Shown here in pieces: positions 46,924-58,132 of a DNA stretch of 64,000 bases. This DNA is from Vermamoeba vermiformis (lineage: Eukaryota; Tubulinea; Echinamoebida): the NCBI GenBank assembly GCA_045837725.1, contig JBEWZL010000209.1:62001-126000 (forward strand), given 5' to 3'. The position numbers and the translations under genes were made by a program. The notes under the pieces were generated by a model, which was not told the DNA's origin, did no database searches, and saw only the letters and a list, made by a program, of their open reading frames with translations. Every line of letters begins with the position of its first letter. Within the stretch, counting starts at the first letter, position 1.

Positions 46924-49489
46924 CTACGTCTTCTTTTGCTTCTTGTTGCGCTTATGATTGAGAATGGTGTTGTAATTGCTGGTGCCATCACGAATCATCG
47001 CAATGTGTCGGTGAGCCTCGCTGCTGCTGTCCTCACTCGCACTCACTTCAATGCTCGCTGAGTGTGGCGGGGACGGGTCTGAGCGCCGCAAGTTGTCAAG
47101 GGACATGCGCTGGTGCAGCAACATCGGGTCAATAATTGGATCGTCTTCCGGGTCTATCAAGTTGTTATTAGGCCCTGGTCGCGGTGTCTCGTCACTTTCG
47201 TCGCTGCTGTCAGGCACTTCAACCACCACTGGCGCGGGCTGATTGTTGTTGTTGCTGTGCACATTGCGATTGCTGGTGGACCGGACATGGCGATCAATCA
47301 CGTAGTTGCGTGTCGGTTCAAACACCGCCATGGCCTCACCCTGCGGCCCCTCGTCATCACTCACTGCGCTGTCACTGCTACTCGGAGTGTCGCTGCTCGA
47401 TTCAACACTGCGTTCAATGCTCTGACTAGGACGACTCGTGTCACGTGATGCTCTGTCACGGCGAGTGTTGCGCGTGTGATTGGTCGAAGGTTCCAGCACG
47501 ACCTCACTCTCATCATCGAATACAACGACATCGGGACGGTTCCGATTGATAGGTGTCGCGAGGGGGTTCATGGCTGCAACACCTGCTTGGTGGATGTCCA
47601 ATAGCATAGTACGCTCAGCAGCTGCACTAATGCGCAGTGAGTCTAAGGCACGCAAGATAATGAACAGAATGCAGGCCCAGAATGTAGTCCAGCCTAGAAT
47701 AACTGCAAAGGCTAGTAGCTGCATGGCCAATTGATTTCCTGTGCCCTCTGTAAACAGTCCTCCTGTGACACGTGTCAATACAAGATTGACTATCGAATGC
47801 TCAACATTACCTCCTCCGACAGCAGGACGCAAATACACAGCCTCGATCTTGTCCGAGACTGCAAATAAACCAGTGGCAATTAGGCCCCACGAGCCACCGA
47901 AGAAATGCACGACTGGATGTAACGATTAATATTCATATTAACAAGTTGAATGTAATGGCTGCGTATTACCTGAGGCCTCAAGTGGATCGTCAATCTTCAG
48001 TCTGATCAGCAGTTTGGCTCCCCAGAAGTGAATCACTGAGCCGACAATGCCAATCGCTATCGCTGCCCAGGGCTGCACAAATGCACAGCCAGCAGTGATG
48101 GACACGAGACCAGTCAGAATGCCGTTCAGTGTGACGGGCAAGTTGTACTCTTTCATGATCAATCGTGCTTGAAACAGCGACGTGCAGCCTGCAATAGCTG
48201 CCGAGAGTGAGGTGTTCAACACGCTGATAGGAGGTTAGTGCTGTACTCTGTTTGACACGTGTCAAATGAAGTGTCTTACACTTTCGAAGCAATCGACGAG
48301 CCACCTTGATCGAGTCTCAAAATAGAGCCGCCGTTGAAGCCGTACCACGAGAACCACAAAATAAATGTGCCGAGCGTCATGAAGGCACTGTTGTTCGGCG
48401 CGAATTCGTTCTTGCGCTTGGGTTCAAATCGCTCCATGCGAGCTCCGACCACTATGGCACCGACCAGGGCAATTATTCCGCCAACCTATTTATAGACCTG
48501 TTAGCCGATGTTTCAGTGAATTTCATTTAGTCACGTGCCATATGTACGACGCCGCAGCCTGCAAAGTCGAGCACTCCATTCGCGTAGAACAAGTCGCTGA
48601 CGGGTTTGTTGGCTGTCAACCATCCTGTGACACGTGTCAATGAGTGGCCCGTATGAAATCATATCTAGCTTGTGCAACGTACCATCAGTGGCCCAGATCC
48701 AATGTGCCACCACAGGGTAGATCCACGCACTGCTGATGAAAGTGCAGACTAAATAGGCGCGCAGTCGAGTGCGCTCTAACAAGCTGCCACTGACTAATAG
48801 AGGGTCAGTGTATATGCTATGACTATTGAACACTACAAATAACGTGCCTATAGTGGCTGAAGTAAGCGAGAAAGTCCACTGAAAGAACCACGTGGTGTAA
48901 CTGACTGTCGTAGAGTCTTCAATGCCGTACAGTGCGAAGTAAGTGGTGCCTATGAATGGATTGCCTAGCATCGTGTGAGCGAACAATCATTTGCTAACTG
49001 TTTAAAGGCGGAAAATTACCCGTTCCGAAAGCAAATCCGAATCCAACCAACCTAATCATTGAAATTAGCATTCTTATATCATAATCATTTAATATGCACT
49101 ATACGTACCAAAATGCGACCGCTCCGATGCATATTGTGACAGCTTTCTGGATTTTAAAATAAATTAATATTGAAATCGGTCCAATATTAATCATCTCGAT
49201 AATATTTACGGAGTATTATCGCAGAGGCGCTTTAGTAAGTAATAATACTTACCTTTAGTAGTACTACTGTTGAATTCAATAATCGGACCCCTCCGACTTC
49301 AACTAAAGTAAAGCCAGCTTGCATAAAGAAGATGAAGCAGCCTGTTATTAATATCCACGCTATATTTAAATTTTCTGCATCCAAATCATTCTCGTAGCGG
49401 AGTTCTGAAACGGAGCGATTGAGATAGCCAATAACTGCTTTAAGCTCGTCGATTTGAGCACTGAGCTCGCTGATTGTTGGTGCGCTCAT
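46924..49489 (-). CDS. Ammonium transporter (AMT family) with a long acidic tail
   Basis: Nine exons (49489-49253, 49146-49109, 49051-49020, 48964-48683, 48624-48539, 48485-48280, 48223-47970, 47912-47811, 47762-46924) encode 691 residues. After about 35 N-terminal residues come the AMT helices with the signature segments MQAGFTLVEVGGVR, DFAGCGVVHMVGGIIAL, GWYGFNGGS-like WYGFNGGSILR, and the pore-lining VVHFFGGSWGL. Residues ~425-691 form an unusually long cytosolic tail rich in Ser, Asp, Glu and Asn with a basic end. It imports ammonium and may act as a sensor as in amoebae. The DFAGCGVVHM|VGG join requires a GC-AG intron (48538-48486, starting GCACGTG). Three of its introns carry the palindromic word. 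Confidence 0.93.
47766..47777. repeat. Palindrome TGACACGTGTCA, copy 4
   Basis: In intron 8 of the ammonium transporter; on the coding strand it runs straight into the acceptor (TTGACACGTGTCACAG). Confidence 0.95.
48253..48264. repeat. Palindrome TGACACGTGTCA, copy 5
   Basis: In intron 6 of the ammonium transporter, near mid-intron, about 28 bases from the acceptor. Confidence 0.95.
48486..48538 (-). other. GC-AG intron of the ammonium transporter gene
   Basis: The conserved VVHM|VGG protein join and phase 0 on both sides demand splicing ATG|GCACGTG ... TATAAATAG|GTT, a 53-nt intron with a GC donor. No GT donor nearby keeps the family motif intact. Confidence 0.85.
48628..48639. repeat. Palindrome TGACACGTGTCA, copy 6
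   Basis: In intron 4 of the ammonium transporter; again TTGACACGTGTCACAG at the acceptor, identical to copy 4 in placement. Confidence 0.95.
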
Positions 49490-49602
49490 TTGTTAGTGTT
49501 TACATCGTCTATTTACTCGTTAGATTAAAATACTGCACTCCGAAACCCGGATTAATCAACCGAATTTTCGCAAACATTTACAACAAGTCCAATAGCAACC
49601 AA

Positions 49603-50195
49603 ATGTGGCACAGACTCATATCAAATTGTCGTGCAGTCGTTCGGAACACCTCCGCAAGCTCGAGACATATGGGTGGCGAGTTTTTATTAAACAGATCCCG
49701 CAGGACGCAATCATCAACTCGAAATATTATTACGTCAGACAATTATAATATTATGTAAGTCACTTGTATCAAATTCTACGTTAAAGAATTTTTGTAATTT
49801 TTTTGAATTTTCTTTCAGGTCAAATTCAATTTCGCGAGCGTTTTGTACCGGTAACAAGACGAATAAACGTAAGTTATTAGCACAGCGATTAATGTAATTA
49901 ATTATGAGCATTAGTCCCGACACTCAATGAGATTCAGTCCTACAACACAGATCAGCTCTGTCAGTGGCTAGCTCGCTATTCAGAAGAGACTAACAGCGAC
50001 ACCAACAGTGCTGCTAACACCTCTCACACGCGCATATTCAACGATCAAACAATCACCGCGCTGCGCGGACAGCTGATCGATGGCCCGTCGCTGTTCAACT
50101 ACCCCAGTGCGCGCTCCATTCAGTGCAGTGGTGTGCAGCACAAACAGGCGCAACGACTGTTCGAACTGATTCAACTGATCAAACGTGGCAATTAG
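49603..50195 (+). CDS. SAM-like domain protein, possible mitochondrial
   Basis: Three exons (49603-49754, 49819-49868, 49915-50195) give 160 residues with matching phases. The N-terminal half is rich in Arg, Ser and Asn and poor in acids (MWHRLISNCRAVVRNTSASSR), which fits a mitochondrial presequence. The C-terminal ~95 residues (LNEIQSYNTDQLCQWLARY...FNDQTITALRGQLIDGPSLFNY...LFELIQLIK) look like a sterile-alpha-motif fold: W-L-x-x-Y, a central G-x-x-L and a final helix. SAM domains mediate protein or RNA contacts. Specific role unknown. Confidence 0.65.
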
Positions 50196-50360
50196 GGGGC
50201 TGTAACACAGTGCTTTGATTTGTAATATAGAATGTTTAAATACACAATGCATACACAGCGAATGTTTTGTACAACAGTGGACGATGCCGACTAGAGTGAG
50301 CTACATATGGTGCTCTTATATATAGTGCCCGTATATATAGTCCCCAGACCAGTGCCAGTC

Positions 50361-51959
50361 CTACAGGAGTCTGAAGGTCAGACTGGAGGCAATGAACAGC
50401 GCACCAGTGGCCACGAGCACTGAGCCCCAGAATGCCTTGCGTTCAGTCTCTGGCCGTGTGCCGAGATCAACGAGCAGTCGCTCCATTTGATACGAGACGA
50501 CGCGCTGCACGAGAGTGAAGGGAATGATCTTCAAGTGATTCTGCACCACACCCTTGAAGATGCCACTCACGCCTTCCTCTTGCAAAATATCTGCAATGCC
50601 TTCCCACGTGCCTTTGTACGCGAACTGATGACCGGCAGGGAAGATTGTGCTTTGAATCTGCAAATGAGAGCGTCGTTAGAGATCACTGTTTGACACGTGT
50701 CAATCACGTACCTGCATGCGCTTCTTGATCAAATCGAGCGGGTAAGAGGCTGTTTGCGCGACAAAGTTGGCACCGACCCCTAGTCACGTGATCAGTTCAT
50801 TAGTTCACTGAACGAGAGCTATATTTAGTATCACGTACAGATGGCAAAGTCCGCAAATCTGTTGCCGCGGCGATTGAATTTCTTGGAGAGCCAATTGTAG
50901 AGCAGCACTGCACCGCCTTCATAGGGCACTACGGCGAGCACTGCTGGCAACACGCCACCGTAGAGACCTGACACCTGTCAACGTGTCACTTGCCTGCTCG
51001 TGTCTTACGCGTCATGCAACTACTTACACCTTCTTCTTTGACGAGACGAGCCATGCCAGTCCACGTGCCTGGAGCGAGATACAGCGTGAGATATCATTAC
51101 TATAAAAGGAAATATTCGCTCAATGTACCGTGGTAGTAGTCGCGCCAGGGCTGCACAGTCAATCTGTTCTTGATGGTGTCGAATGGGTGCGTGACAAACA
51201 CTGCAATCATGCCAGCCAATATTCCCTAATTAGGAAATAATTGAGCACGTTCTCACTGATACGTATTGAAATAACTTACGACGACATTGTGATTCTTGAA
51301 TACCGACCACATGGTTTGCGATTGCATCACCCACATGCGCGTGACCAAAAATGGAATAAGACGCCACACTGCCGTGCCGTTGCCTTTGAACCAAAAAAGG
51401 AAAGGGTTCTCTTTCAGTAACGCGTCTTTGACTGGCTCCGTGGCCCAGATTGTCTGCAAAAATACGATTAATACGGGTCAATACTGCTGACCATATAGCC
51501 ATTTAATATTAGTGCGCATTTAATACCGTTTTAGCGCTCTTGTGCACGGCAATAATGATTTTTGCTACATCCAGCGGACTGGTGATGGTGCGGGCTGAAG
51601 ATCCGGCCACAAAAGAGCAGACCAACATCTCCCATCGCTGCAATGGTCTTCCTATGAATTAATAGTCGTATTAGTGACTATAGGGCGTAATTTGTGTCGT
51701 AATGAAACTACAACTTCGAATTTACACCGTTCATTGAATTTAAAATGAAATATATATTATTTAATAATAATTTTTGGCTTGATATTATTTGGGCACCATA
51801 GTTATATTGCTCTTTTCATTAAAATTCCGTATCGTAATTTTTTTGGGAGCTGAAAATCTTTTTGTCGCATTTTGTTATTGGCTATTTAATCACGCTGTAA
51901 TTTGCAGTCCTAAATTACATATTATATTTGACAAATAAAAACTACTTACTGTTCGACAT
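50361..51959 (-). CDS. Mitochondrial carrier family protein (SLC25)
   Basis: Eight exons (51959-51950, 51651-51527, 51453-51280, 51225-51129, 51068-51030, 50967-50839, 50779-50712, 50657-50361) encode 312 residues. Three ~100-residue repeats carry the carrier signature: TSPLDVAKII, HPFDTIKNRL and YPLDLIKKRMQ, each followed by a G-x-x-x-G region such as EEGLYGGVLPAVLAVVPYEG. It is an inner-membrane metabolite exchanger; the substrate is not clear. The first exon codes only ten nucleotides (MSN + one base) and is separated by a 298-nt intron, the second longest in the window. The start lies 118 bp from the divergent aminopeptidase gene. One donor reads G|GTGTAA rather than the usual GTAAGT or GTACGT. 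Confidence 0.9.
50691..50702. repeat. Palindrome TGACACGTGTCA, copy 7
   Basis: In the last intron of the mitochondrial carrier gene, close to the donor (GTACGTGATTGACACGTGTCA). Confidence 0.95.
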
Positions 51960-52077
51960 GGCCACGTGTGTCTGTTTGAACAAATAAAATGAAATATTTC
52001 TTATTGTTTTCAATTTCAATTTTATTGACGCAGCACACGGCACAAAAGGTTAACTATTAGAGTTCAACTGATATATA
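51960..52077. promoter_or_regulatory. 118-bp divergent promoter, carrier and aminopeptidase
   Basis: The two divergent ATGs are separated by only 118 bp, so both promoters and leaders must fit here. It contains a CACGTGTG box just upstream of the carrier ATG. Confidence 0.7.
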
Positions 52078-55000
52078 ATGCCACTTCACGAGGTCGGATG
52101 TTGTACGAAGCACAAGTTTGCGCACGAAGGTGAATCTGGTGAACAGCAACACGAGAGCCAGAACAGCTCTAGCAAGGGCTTTACAGTCACCAATCCCGAG
52201 AAGCGATATGCGCCGCACTTGCATATTGAACCCAAGCACTTGGACATCACTATTGACGCTGCACAACTGGAGCAGAAATTGGTTGATATTCAATTGACTT
52301 ATTTACTCGAAAATAACACTGTTGGTGCCTCGACTATTACTTTTAATGGCATAGGTACGATATAATACCTTTCTCGAGCTTTCTGGATTTCTTTACCAAT
52401 TTTTAATTTGTCTACCGCTTCTTAGAGCAATACTAGTACTAAACACTTGACCGTTATGTGAGTATACTTATAATTACTAGATTTTGCGGACATCAAGGTC
52501 AGCGGTGAGGGCAAGCCAGACTGGTAAGACGAGTGTAGTTGCAATATTGCCTTTAATATTAATGTTGCTATCTTAGGACCTATGACGGCAAAGAGCTCCA
52601 AGTTTGTTTCAGTGAACCATTCGGCGCTGTTCATGAACGCCGATCACTCACCATCTCGTATCGAGTGGCGCATCCACTCGTTGGCTTGCACTTCTCCGTG
52701 CCCAATGATAAATATCCGCAAAGACCTCTGTTCGCCATGACCGGTATGCGCTTAATTTCCTTTTATGGCAATGCTGACTTGCCGGGCCCAATCAGATCAC
52801 GAGACCGAGAAGGCGCGCTATTGGCTGGCATGTGTCGACTATCCCACTGTGCGCACCAGTCTCGCGTACCACATCACTGCCAAAAAAGGTAAAGTCGTTG
52901 CCAAATATAGTCATTGTGTCTCACACTGGCAGGACTGGTCGTGGTGGCCAATGGTGTGCACGAGAAGGACGAAGAGCTCGATGTGACACGTGTCACTTCG
53001 CACTGGCGACTCGAACAGCGCTGTCCGTCGTACTTGATCTGCTGGGCTGTCGGGGACTTCCAAATTGGTCAGTATTGCCTAATTAGGCTATAACGTACTC
53101 ACACCGCGCAGAACACGACAAAGACGTGCACGGCATTCCCATCGCGTACGTGGCCCCGAAGAATGTGTCACGTGATGTCTTGCGCAGTTCATTTGCAGCC
53201 ACGCCTGCCATCATGAATTTCCTCGAAACCAGACTCGGCGTGCCCTTCCCATTCCCCAAGTACTATCAGATCGCTGTCTCTGGTGTACTCGGTGGGGCGA
53301 TGGAGTACGTAGTTTGACACGTGTCACTCGCAGGTCACTAACAGCCGTGCCATTCACAGAAACATCAGTTTGACATCGTGGAGCGTGCTGTTCTTGTGCG
53401 ACGAGACCTGGGCCAAAGAGTTCCAACTGTTCACTGACGAGGTCAATGTGCACGAGATGGCGCATTCCTATTTTGGTGACAGTGTTGTCATGCGCCACTT
53501 CGAACACGTGTGGCTGAAGGTACAGCTCCAATAATAGCATTGAATGCAGTGCGTAATCCTCATTAGGAATCCTGGGCGACATATATGGAAAGTGTGTGGC
53601 TCGAACAGCACCGCGGCGACGATGAATTCCGCTACGAAATGTACACCAATCTGCACTCGTACGTCAGCGAGACCAACAGCTATGTGCGTCCAATGGTTGA
53701 GCGCCGCTACGACCACTCGTGGGACATGTAAGTGGCACTTATTGCCTTATTTGGCAAGCGTACTGACCTGCGTTAGGTACGACTCTCACACCTACCCTGG
53801 CGGTGCATGGCGCATTCACATGTTGCGGTGAGTACTGTGGTGGCACATGTCAACACGTGCACTGACTGCTCGTTCATGAATCAGCCGTCAGTTGGGCGAT
53901 GACGCGTTCTGGGCAGGTGTCAAAGACTATCTCACGACATATGCTGGCAAGGTGGTGGAGACCGATGACTTCCGCAAGTGTCTCGAGAAGTACAGCGGCA
54001 CCAATCTGACCAAGTTCTTCGACCAATGGTACTAATTATAGCGCATGTGAGTCCGCTAATTGCCTTATTTAGGTACTACTCGGCAGGATTCCCGAAATTG
54101 AAAGGCAGCTACGAGTTCAAAAAAGAGACCAATCGCGTCAAAGTAACGCTCGAACAGACGCAAGTGGACGAGAAGACTGGCGTGGCACTGTTTGACATTG
54201 CACCGGTCATTGAGCTCGTGGACGAGAATGGCAAGACATATCGCGCGACTGTCGTGTTTGAAGGGGCACGTGGCTCAGTGGTGGTGCAAGTGGACAGCAA
54301 GCCCGTGTCGGTGGTGGTGGACCCTGACTACGCGCTGCTGCACACACTCGACTTCAATCCCGGCACCGAGCTCTTGAAGCACACGCTCGTGCACTCTGCG
54401 TCCATGCCACACCGCGTCTGGGCTGCGAAAGAGCTCATCAAGGCACGTGCACTGTAGTCGTAGCACTCAGCACTAACAGCTTCATCCTGCAGCACGGCAG
54501 CTATCAGAGCTTGCAAGCAGTGGATGCGGCCATGAAGACGGAGCAGTTCTACGCGGTGATTGGTGAAACTGCTGCGGCCCTCGCCAAGTCCAAGTCACCC
54601 TTTGCGCTGGATGGTACGTGTGCGTGATTGATCGATACGCGTATTAATGGTGATGTGCAGTGCTCGTCAATATCCTCGCCAACACGCAGCTCGTCAAGGC
54701 ACAAGTACGTGACACAATACAATAGTGATGCTACTGGTACTCATCTCTTATTGTGACCGCGCAGACTATCTCCACACTCGCTGCAATGTCAGTGCGTCAT
54801 CCCAAGATCAGAACTGCACTCCGCGACTACTTGACGCGTACTAACTTGCCCTACCGCGCCACCGCTCGTGCTCTGAATGGACTCGGCAAACAAGTGCGTG
54901 CATGCATTGTTATTGGCACGCAATTACTGACCACTTGTTGACAGCGCAATGAAGAAGATGTGCCGCTGTTGATTGAATGGGCACAACGAAAAGACGTGCT

Positions 55001-55675
55001 CCACGGGTACCACGCCATTGTGTTGTCGGTACGTGAATTCATGAACGAGATGTGGTGTGCTGAGTGGTGTTGATAGGGCGCTATTCGTGGCTTGGGGGAC
55101 AGTCAGTCGCGCAAGGCCTGGGAGTACTTGTACCACGCTGTACGTGACACGTGACATGTTGACAGCTGCATTGACACGTTGTTGCCTAATTAGGTTGATG
55201 AAGGTGTGTTGCCTGAGCTTGCACGTGTTGTTGCCATTGAAGCCCTCGGTGAGATCGTAAGTGTCGCACAGTTGTCACGTGATCGGTGACTGACACGTGT
55301 CCAGAGCAAGATCGACGAGCAGTGCAAGGAGAAGGCACGACTCAAGCTAGAACAGCTGTTGATGGAAGAGAACTACGCTGTGCGCAAGAGTGCCATCACC
55401 GGTAAGCACTGACAGACCTGCCAATGACACTTTGACACGTGACTGATTGACACCTGTCAGCCCTCGTGACACTCAAGGCCTCCAGCTCGAGCAGTGCCAT
55501 CAGAGCCGCCCTCATCTCGCACCAAGATGCGCCGTGGCTGCAACGCAAGCTGAAGACCTTGTCCGAGGCCAAGAGCGGCGAGGAGCTGAAGAGCGAAGTG
55601 AGTGACTTGACGGCCCGCGTCAGCGAGCTCGAGAAGAAGCTGCAGCTGTTGAGGGAGAACAAGGCACTCAACTAG
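52078..55675 (+). CDS. M1-family metallo-aminopeptidase
   Basis: Nineteen exons give 869 residues: 52078-52354, 52481-52523, 52577-52743, 52796-52888, 52933-53067, 53112-53304, 53360-53519, 53567-53727, 53777-53827, 53885-54028, 54073-54442, 54493-54613, 54661-54704, 54765-54893, 54945-55028, 55077-55139, 55194-55256, 55305-55401, 55461-55675. The GAMEN exopeptidase motif straddles exons 6-7 (about 299-303). The zinc site is HEMAH (334-338) with the third ligand Glu exactly 18 residues later (KESWA, Glu357). The C-terminal half is HEAT-like helical repeats ending in a coiled coil (LTARVSELEKKLQLL). It trims N-terminal residues from peptides; cytosolic, no signal peptide. Joining exons 11 and 12 in frame requires a GC-AG intron (54443-54492). 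Exon 5 holds the one palindrome copy that is in coding sequence. Confidence 0.93.
52984..52995. repeat. Palindrome TGACACGTGTCA, copy 8 (in a coding exon)
   Basis: In exon 5 of the aminopeptidase gene, read as Val-Thr-Arg-Val-Thr; the only exact copy outside introns. Confidence 0.95.
53315..53326. repeat. Palindrome TGACACGTGTCA, copy 9
   Basis: In intron 6 of the aminopeptidase gene, between the GAMEN-coding exons. It is followed by CTCGCAG, a possible early acceptor not used in the frame-consistent model. Confidence 0.95.
54443..54492 (+). other. GC-AG intron of the aminopeptidase gene
   Basis: AAG|GCACGTG ... CTGCAG|CAC gives a 50-nt phase-0 intron that keeps the HEAT-like repeat (AAKELIK|HGSYQSL) intact. 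A GT donor alternative would need a 26-nt intron, shorter than any other here. Confidence 0.75.
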
Positions 55676-55759
55676 TGTTCGGTGACAAGTGATTGCGAGT
55701 AAATGCTCTTAGTGTTCTCTCTTATTATGGCTATTTTTATGTACAAAGTTAATTACAAA

Positions 55760-56681
55760 TTAGGCAAACAGTTGCACGAGCACCAGACCGAGCACAAAAA
55801 TAACTGCAAAGTCAATCCAGAGTCGTCTATCTGCCACGGGAGATTTAGCTGTCGTGGGTACTGCAGCTGATGTCACTTCCTTATTAGGCAAAGTCACGTG
55901 TGCATTCTTTACTGCCCCGTGTTCGGTTGGTTTAGACTCGATTAACAGCGGCACTGGCTCGTGATCCACAAAGCAATTCTGCGCAAAAGGTCGTTGTAAT
56001 TGATACTATTGTCCTATTTATAATAATTTCACTTACGTAAAACTGTGCTTTCTTGTTCAAATGTTCGATCAGCACTGGATCGCGATCAGTAATTGACTTG
56101 ACAAACACATCGAGGTCTTCTTTGCACCACTCGTATGCCCAGGCTAGTACGATAATATTGATTATTAGTCTGTCTATTCAGCAATTACCAAAACATACCC
56201 AGATGTGGTCCAACAATGTTGTGAGTTCTACACGCGTCGCATAGTGCAATGTAGGCAGCAGGACCTCGCTCTTCAAATATCGATAATAGGGGCTGTATAT
56301 AATGCAATTAATAACCTCACACAACGACGAAGCAAAGAATTACCGAAATTTACCTTTAACGATCCAGCATTAGATCGAGCCAGCTTGTTGCCAATAGCCT
56401 GAAAATTAATTAAAATTATTAAGAAAATTATTGGCGGTATTTGACGCGTCACATATTACCGTGAATATCAAATCCCACTGCTCAGCTTCTGCCGCTCGTT
56501 TAGGATTGTTCCAATAGACCTTGGCCTCGTCAATCAATGTGTCTGCAGCGATGTCTTTCAGTGCTACTTCAATAGCACGCTGATCTATCGCGCCACTCGT
56601 GCTCTGGTCCTGCACTGGCGCTTGGTCGCTCTCTTCGCCACATCCACAACTCGTGCAGCCTCCTGAACCACACGCAGACAT
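55760..56681 (-). CDS. Tail-anchored protein with cysteine-rich N-terminus
   Basis: Five exons (56681-56460, 56398-56354, 56292-56199, 56143-56037, 55978-55760) give 228 residues. The start MSACGSGGCTSCGCGEE packs four cysteines into 14 residues, a possible metal or redox cluster. A helical middle (LIDEAKVYWNNPKRAAEAEQWDLIF...) with WAYEWCKEDLDVF follows. The last 22 residues are one transmembrane helix (WIDFAVIFVLGLVLVQLFA) with almost nothing after it, the arrangement of tail-anchored proteins delivered by the GET pathway to ER or mitochondrial outer membrane. I do not recognise the family. Its stop lies 84 bp from the convergent aminopeptidase stop. Confidence 0.7.
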
Positions 56682-56928
56682 GGCGTATGTATAACTGTTA
56701 ATAATTGCACTGAAGGTTGACTCGTTCAGTTTTTATTGACAGCACGTGGCTGGTTCAACAACAGAAATTTCCCGAGTAAAGTGTGATTGCATGCTGGGGA
56801 TTGGTCAGTCAGCGAATCTCTGTTCGATCTCGTGAGGGGACACCATTGGACACTACTGACCAATCCTCGTCAAGCCACAGACTAGCGACACCTATCGTAC
56901 TCCAAGCGACACGTGTCAATCACCATGC

Positions 56929-58065
56929 CTATTCACTACCAGGCTTGCTACAGCTCGTGCCAGGTGCCACCAGCTCAGCCAGCACGCGTGACTCGGCATC
57001 AGACCTGGCACCAACGAGCTGCAGTTTGGCGCGCTGTTTGAACACGGTGCTCATGCGCGGCTGTTCCGTGAGCACGCGGTGAACAGTCGCTGGCAACAGG
57101 CCACGTGTCAATCGCGCGACAGTGTCACCGAGTAGCACGAGACAGATCGATCGGTCACGTGGTCCTGCGCGCCAATCACGTGTCAGTGGACTGTAGATTT
57201 CGAGGCCACTCTCACTGGTGCCAGGGATGAGCGTCAACAGCCCTGCTGCGCATGAGTGACATTGCCCAATTAGGACATTCATCGGACGTACCTCCGTCAG
57301 TATGCGGCACACAGCCCGTGGAGTGCGGTCGTGTGTAGTGAAACACATTCAGACAGCTGTTCGACCACGCACTCGAGAGCGGATCTAGCACTTGCGACAC
57401 GAGCTCTGCGGGCTCTGACGGTGATGACGTGTCGGTCACATGATCGGCAGTGAGATCTCCAGTCACGTGATCACCGTGCAGGTCAGCAGTCACGTGTAGA
57501 TATCGCTCTACCAGGGCCTCAAGACACGTGCGCGCAATGGCCTCGAACAAGAGATAGACGCGCGTACTGATCGCAGCGAGTGCTGGTGAGGGCCAGGCGG
57601 TGAATGCAGGCACGTGACGGATCTGCAGTGAATGATTAGATGGTTGATATATTTGATATGTGACTGTTGGATAATGATTCTATTCGCTGAACGGAAATTG
57701 AATTTCAGATTTTAATTGATTAATTATTTGAAAATAATAATATATACAATAATATTGTCTTAAATACGCTCGTAGTTAACTACCTGAAATGTCTCTTTGA
57801 TTCCTCGACTCGCCATGTATCCAGCATCGTACTGCGCCTCAAAGTGCTGTTCCTTGCGCTCCTTATCCTCGTTGAAAAACAGCTTTGAACTCGCGCGCAG
57901 CTGTTCGAGCAGGTCCACGGCTACATCTGGCAGTTGTAACAGCGCATAGCCTTTGTGCTGCAGTGCAAAGTAGAACTGTTCGTGATCATCTGCGAGGGTG
58001 ACATTAAAGGGTTGTATATGATTGTCAGCCCTAGTCTCCACGGTGACCTTGAGTGGTGTGTACAT
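56929..58065 (-). CDS. 2-oxoglutarate/Fe(II) dioxygenase, isopenicillin-N-synthase-like
   Basis: Three exons (58065-57784, 57622-57292, 57242-56929) encode 308 residues. The DIOX_N-like part (LQHKGYALLQLPDVAVDLLEQLRASSKLFF) precedes the jelly-roll core. The iron triad is seen as H-x-D in PHTDGG|LLTLIPG, with the distal His in PATVHRV and the 2-oxoglutarate-type R-x-S in PRMSTVF. The Gly-Leu-Glu-Ile segment matches family GLEV. Substrate unknown. Exon 2 contains an odd insert between residues ~128 and 150, where CACGTGAC-like words are read as HVTADLHGDHVTGDLTADHVTD, giving three His-Val-Thr units. Start chosen at MYTPLKV; upstream open codons lack an ATG. Only 67 bp separate it from the divergent PBDC1 gene. 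Confidence 0.85.
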
Positions 58066-58132
58066 CTGTTTGTGTAAATAATTGTAATTACCACGAACAC
58101 ACCGCAGTAACAATTAATACTGTACTATAGTC
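58066..58132. promoter_or_regulatory. 67-bp divergent promoter
   Basis: The ATGs of the dioxygenase (minus) and PBDC1 (plus) genes are only 67 bp apart, the tightest divergent pair in the window. Confidence 0.7.

Noticed and set aside
49474-49602. Longer N-terminus for the SAM-like protein
   Set aside because: The frame is open upstream but overlaps the ammonium transporter start region and lacks an ATG before 49603 in that frame.
54454-54479. A 26-nt GT-AG intron in the aminopeptidase gene
   Set aside because: Too short compared with all other introns; a 50-nt GC-AG intron fits length, phase and protein motif.
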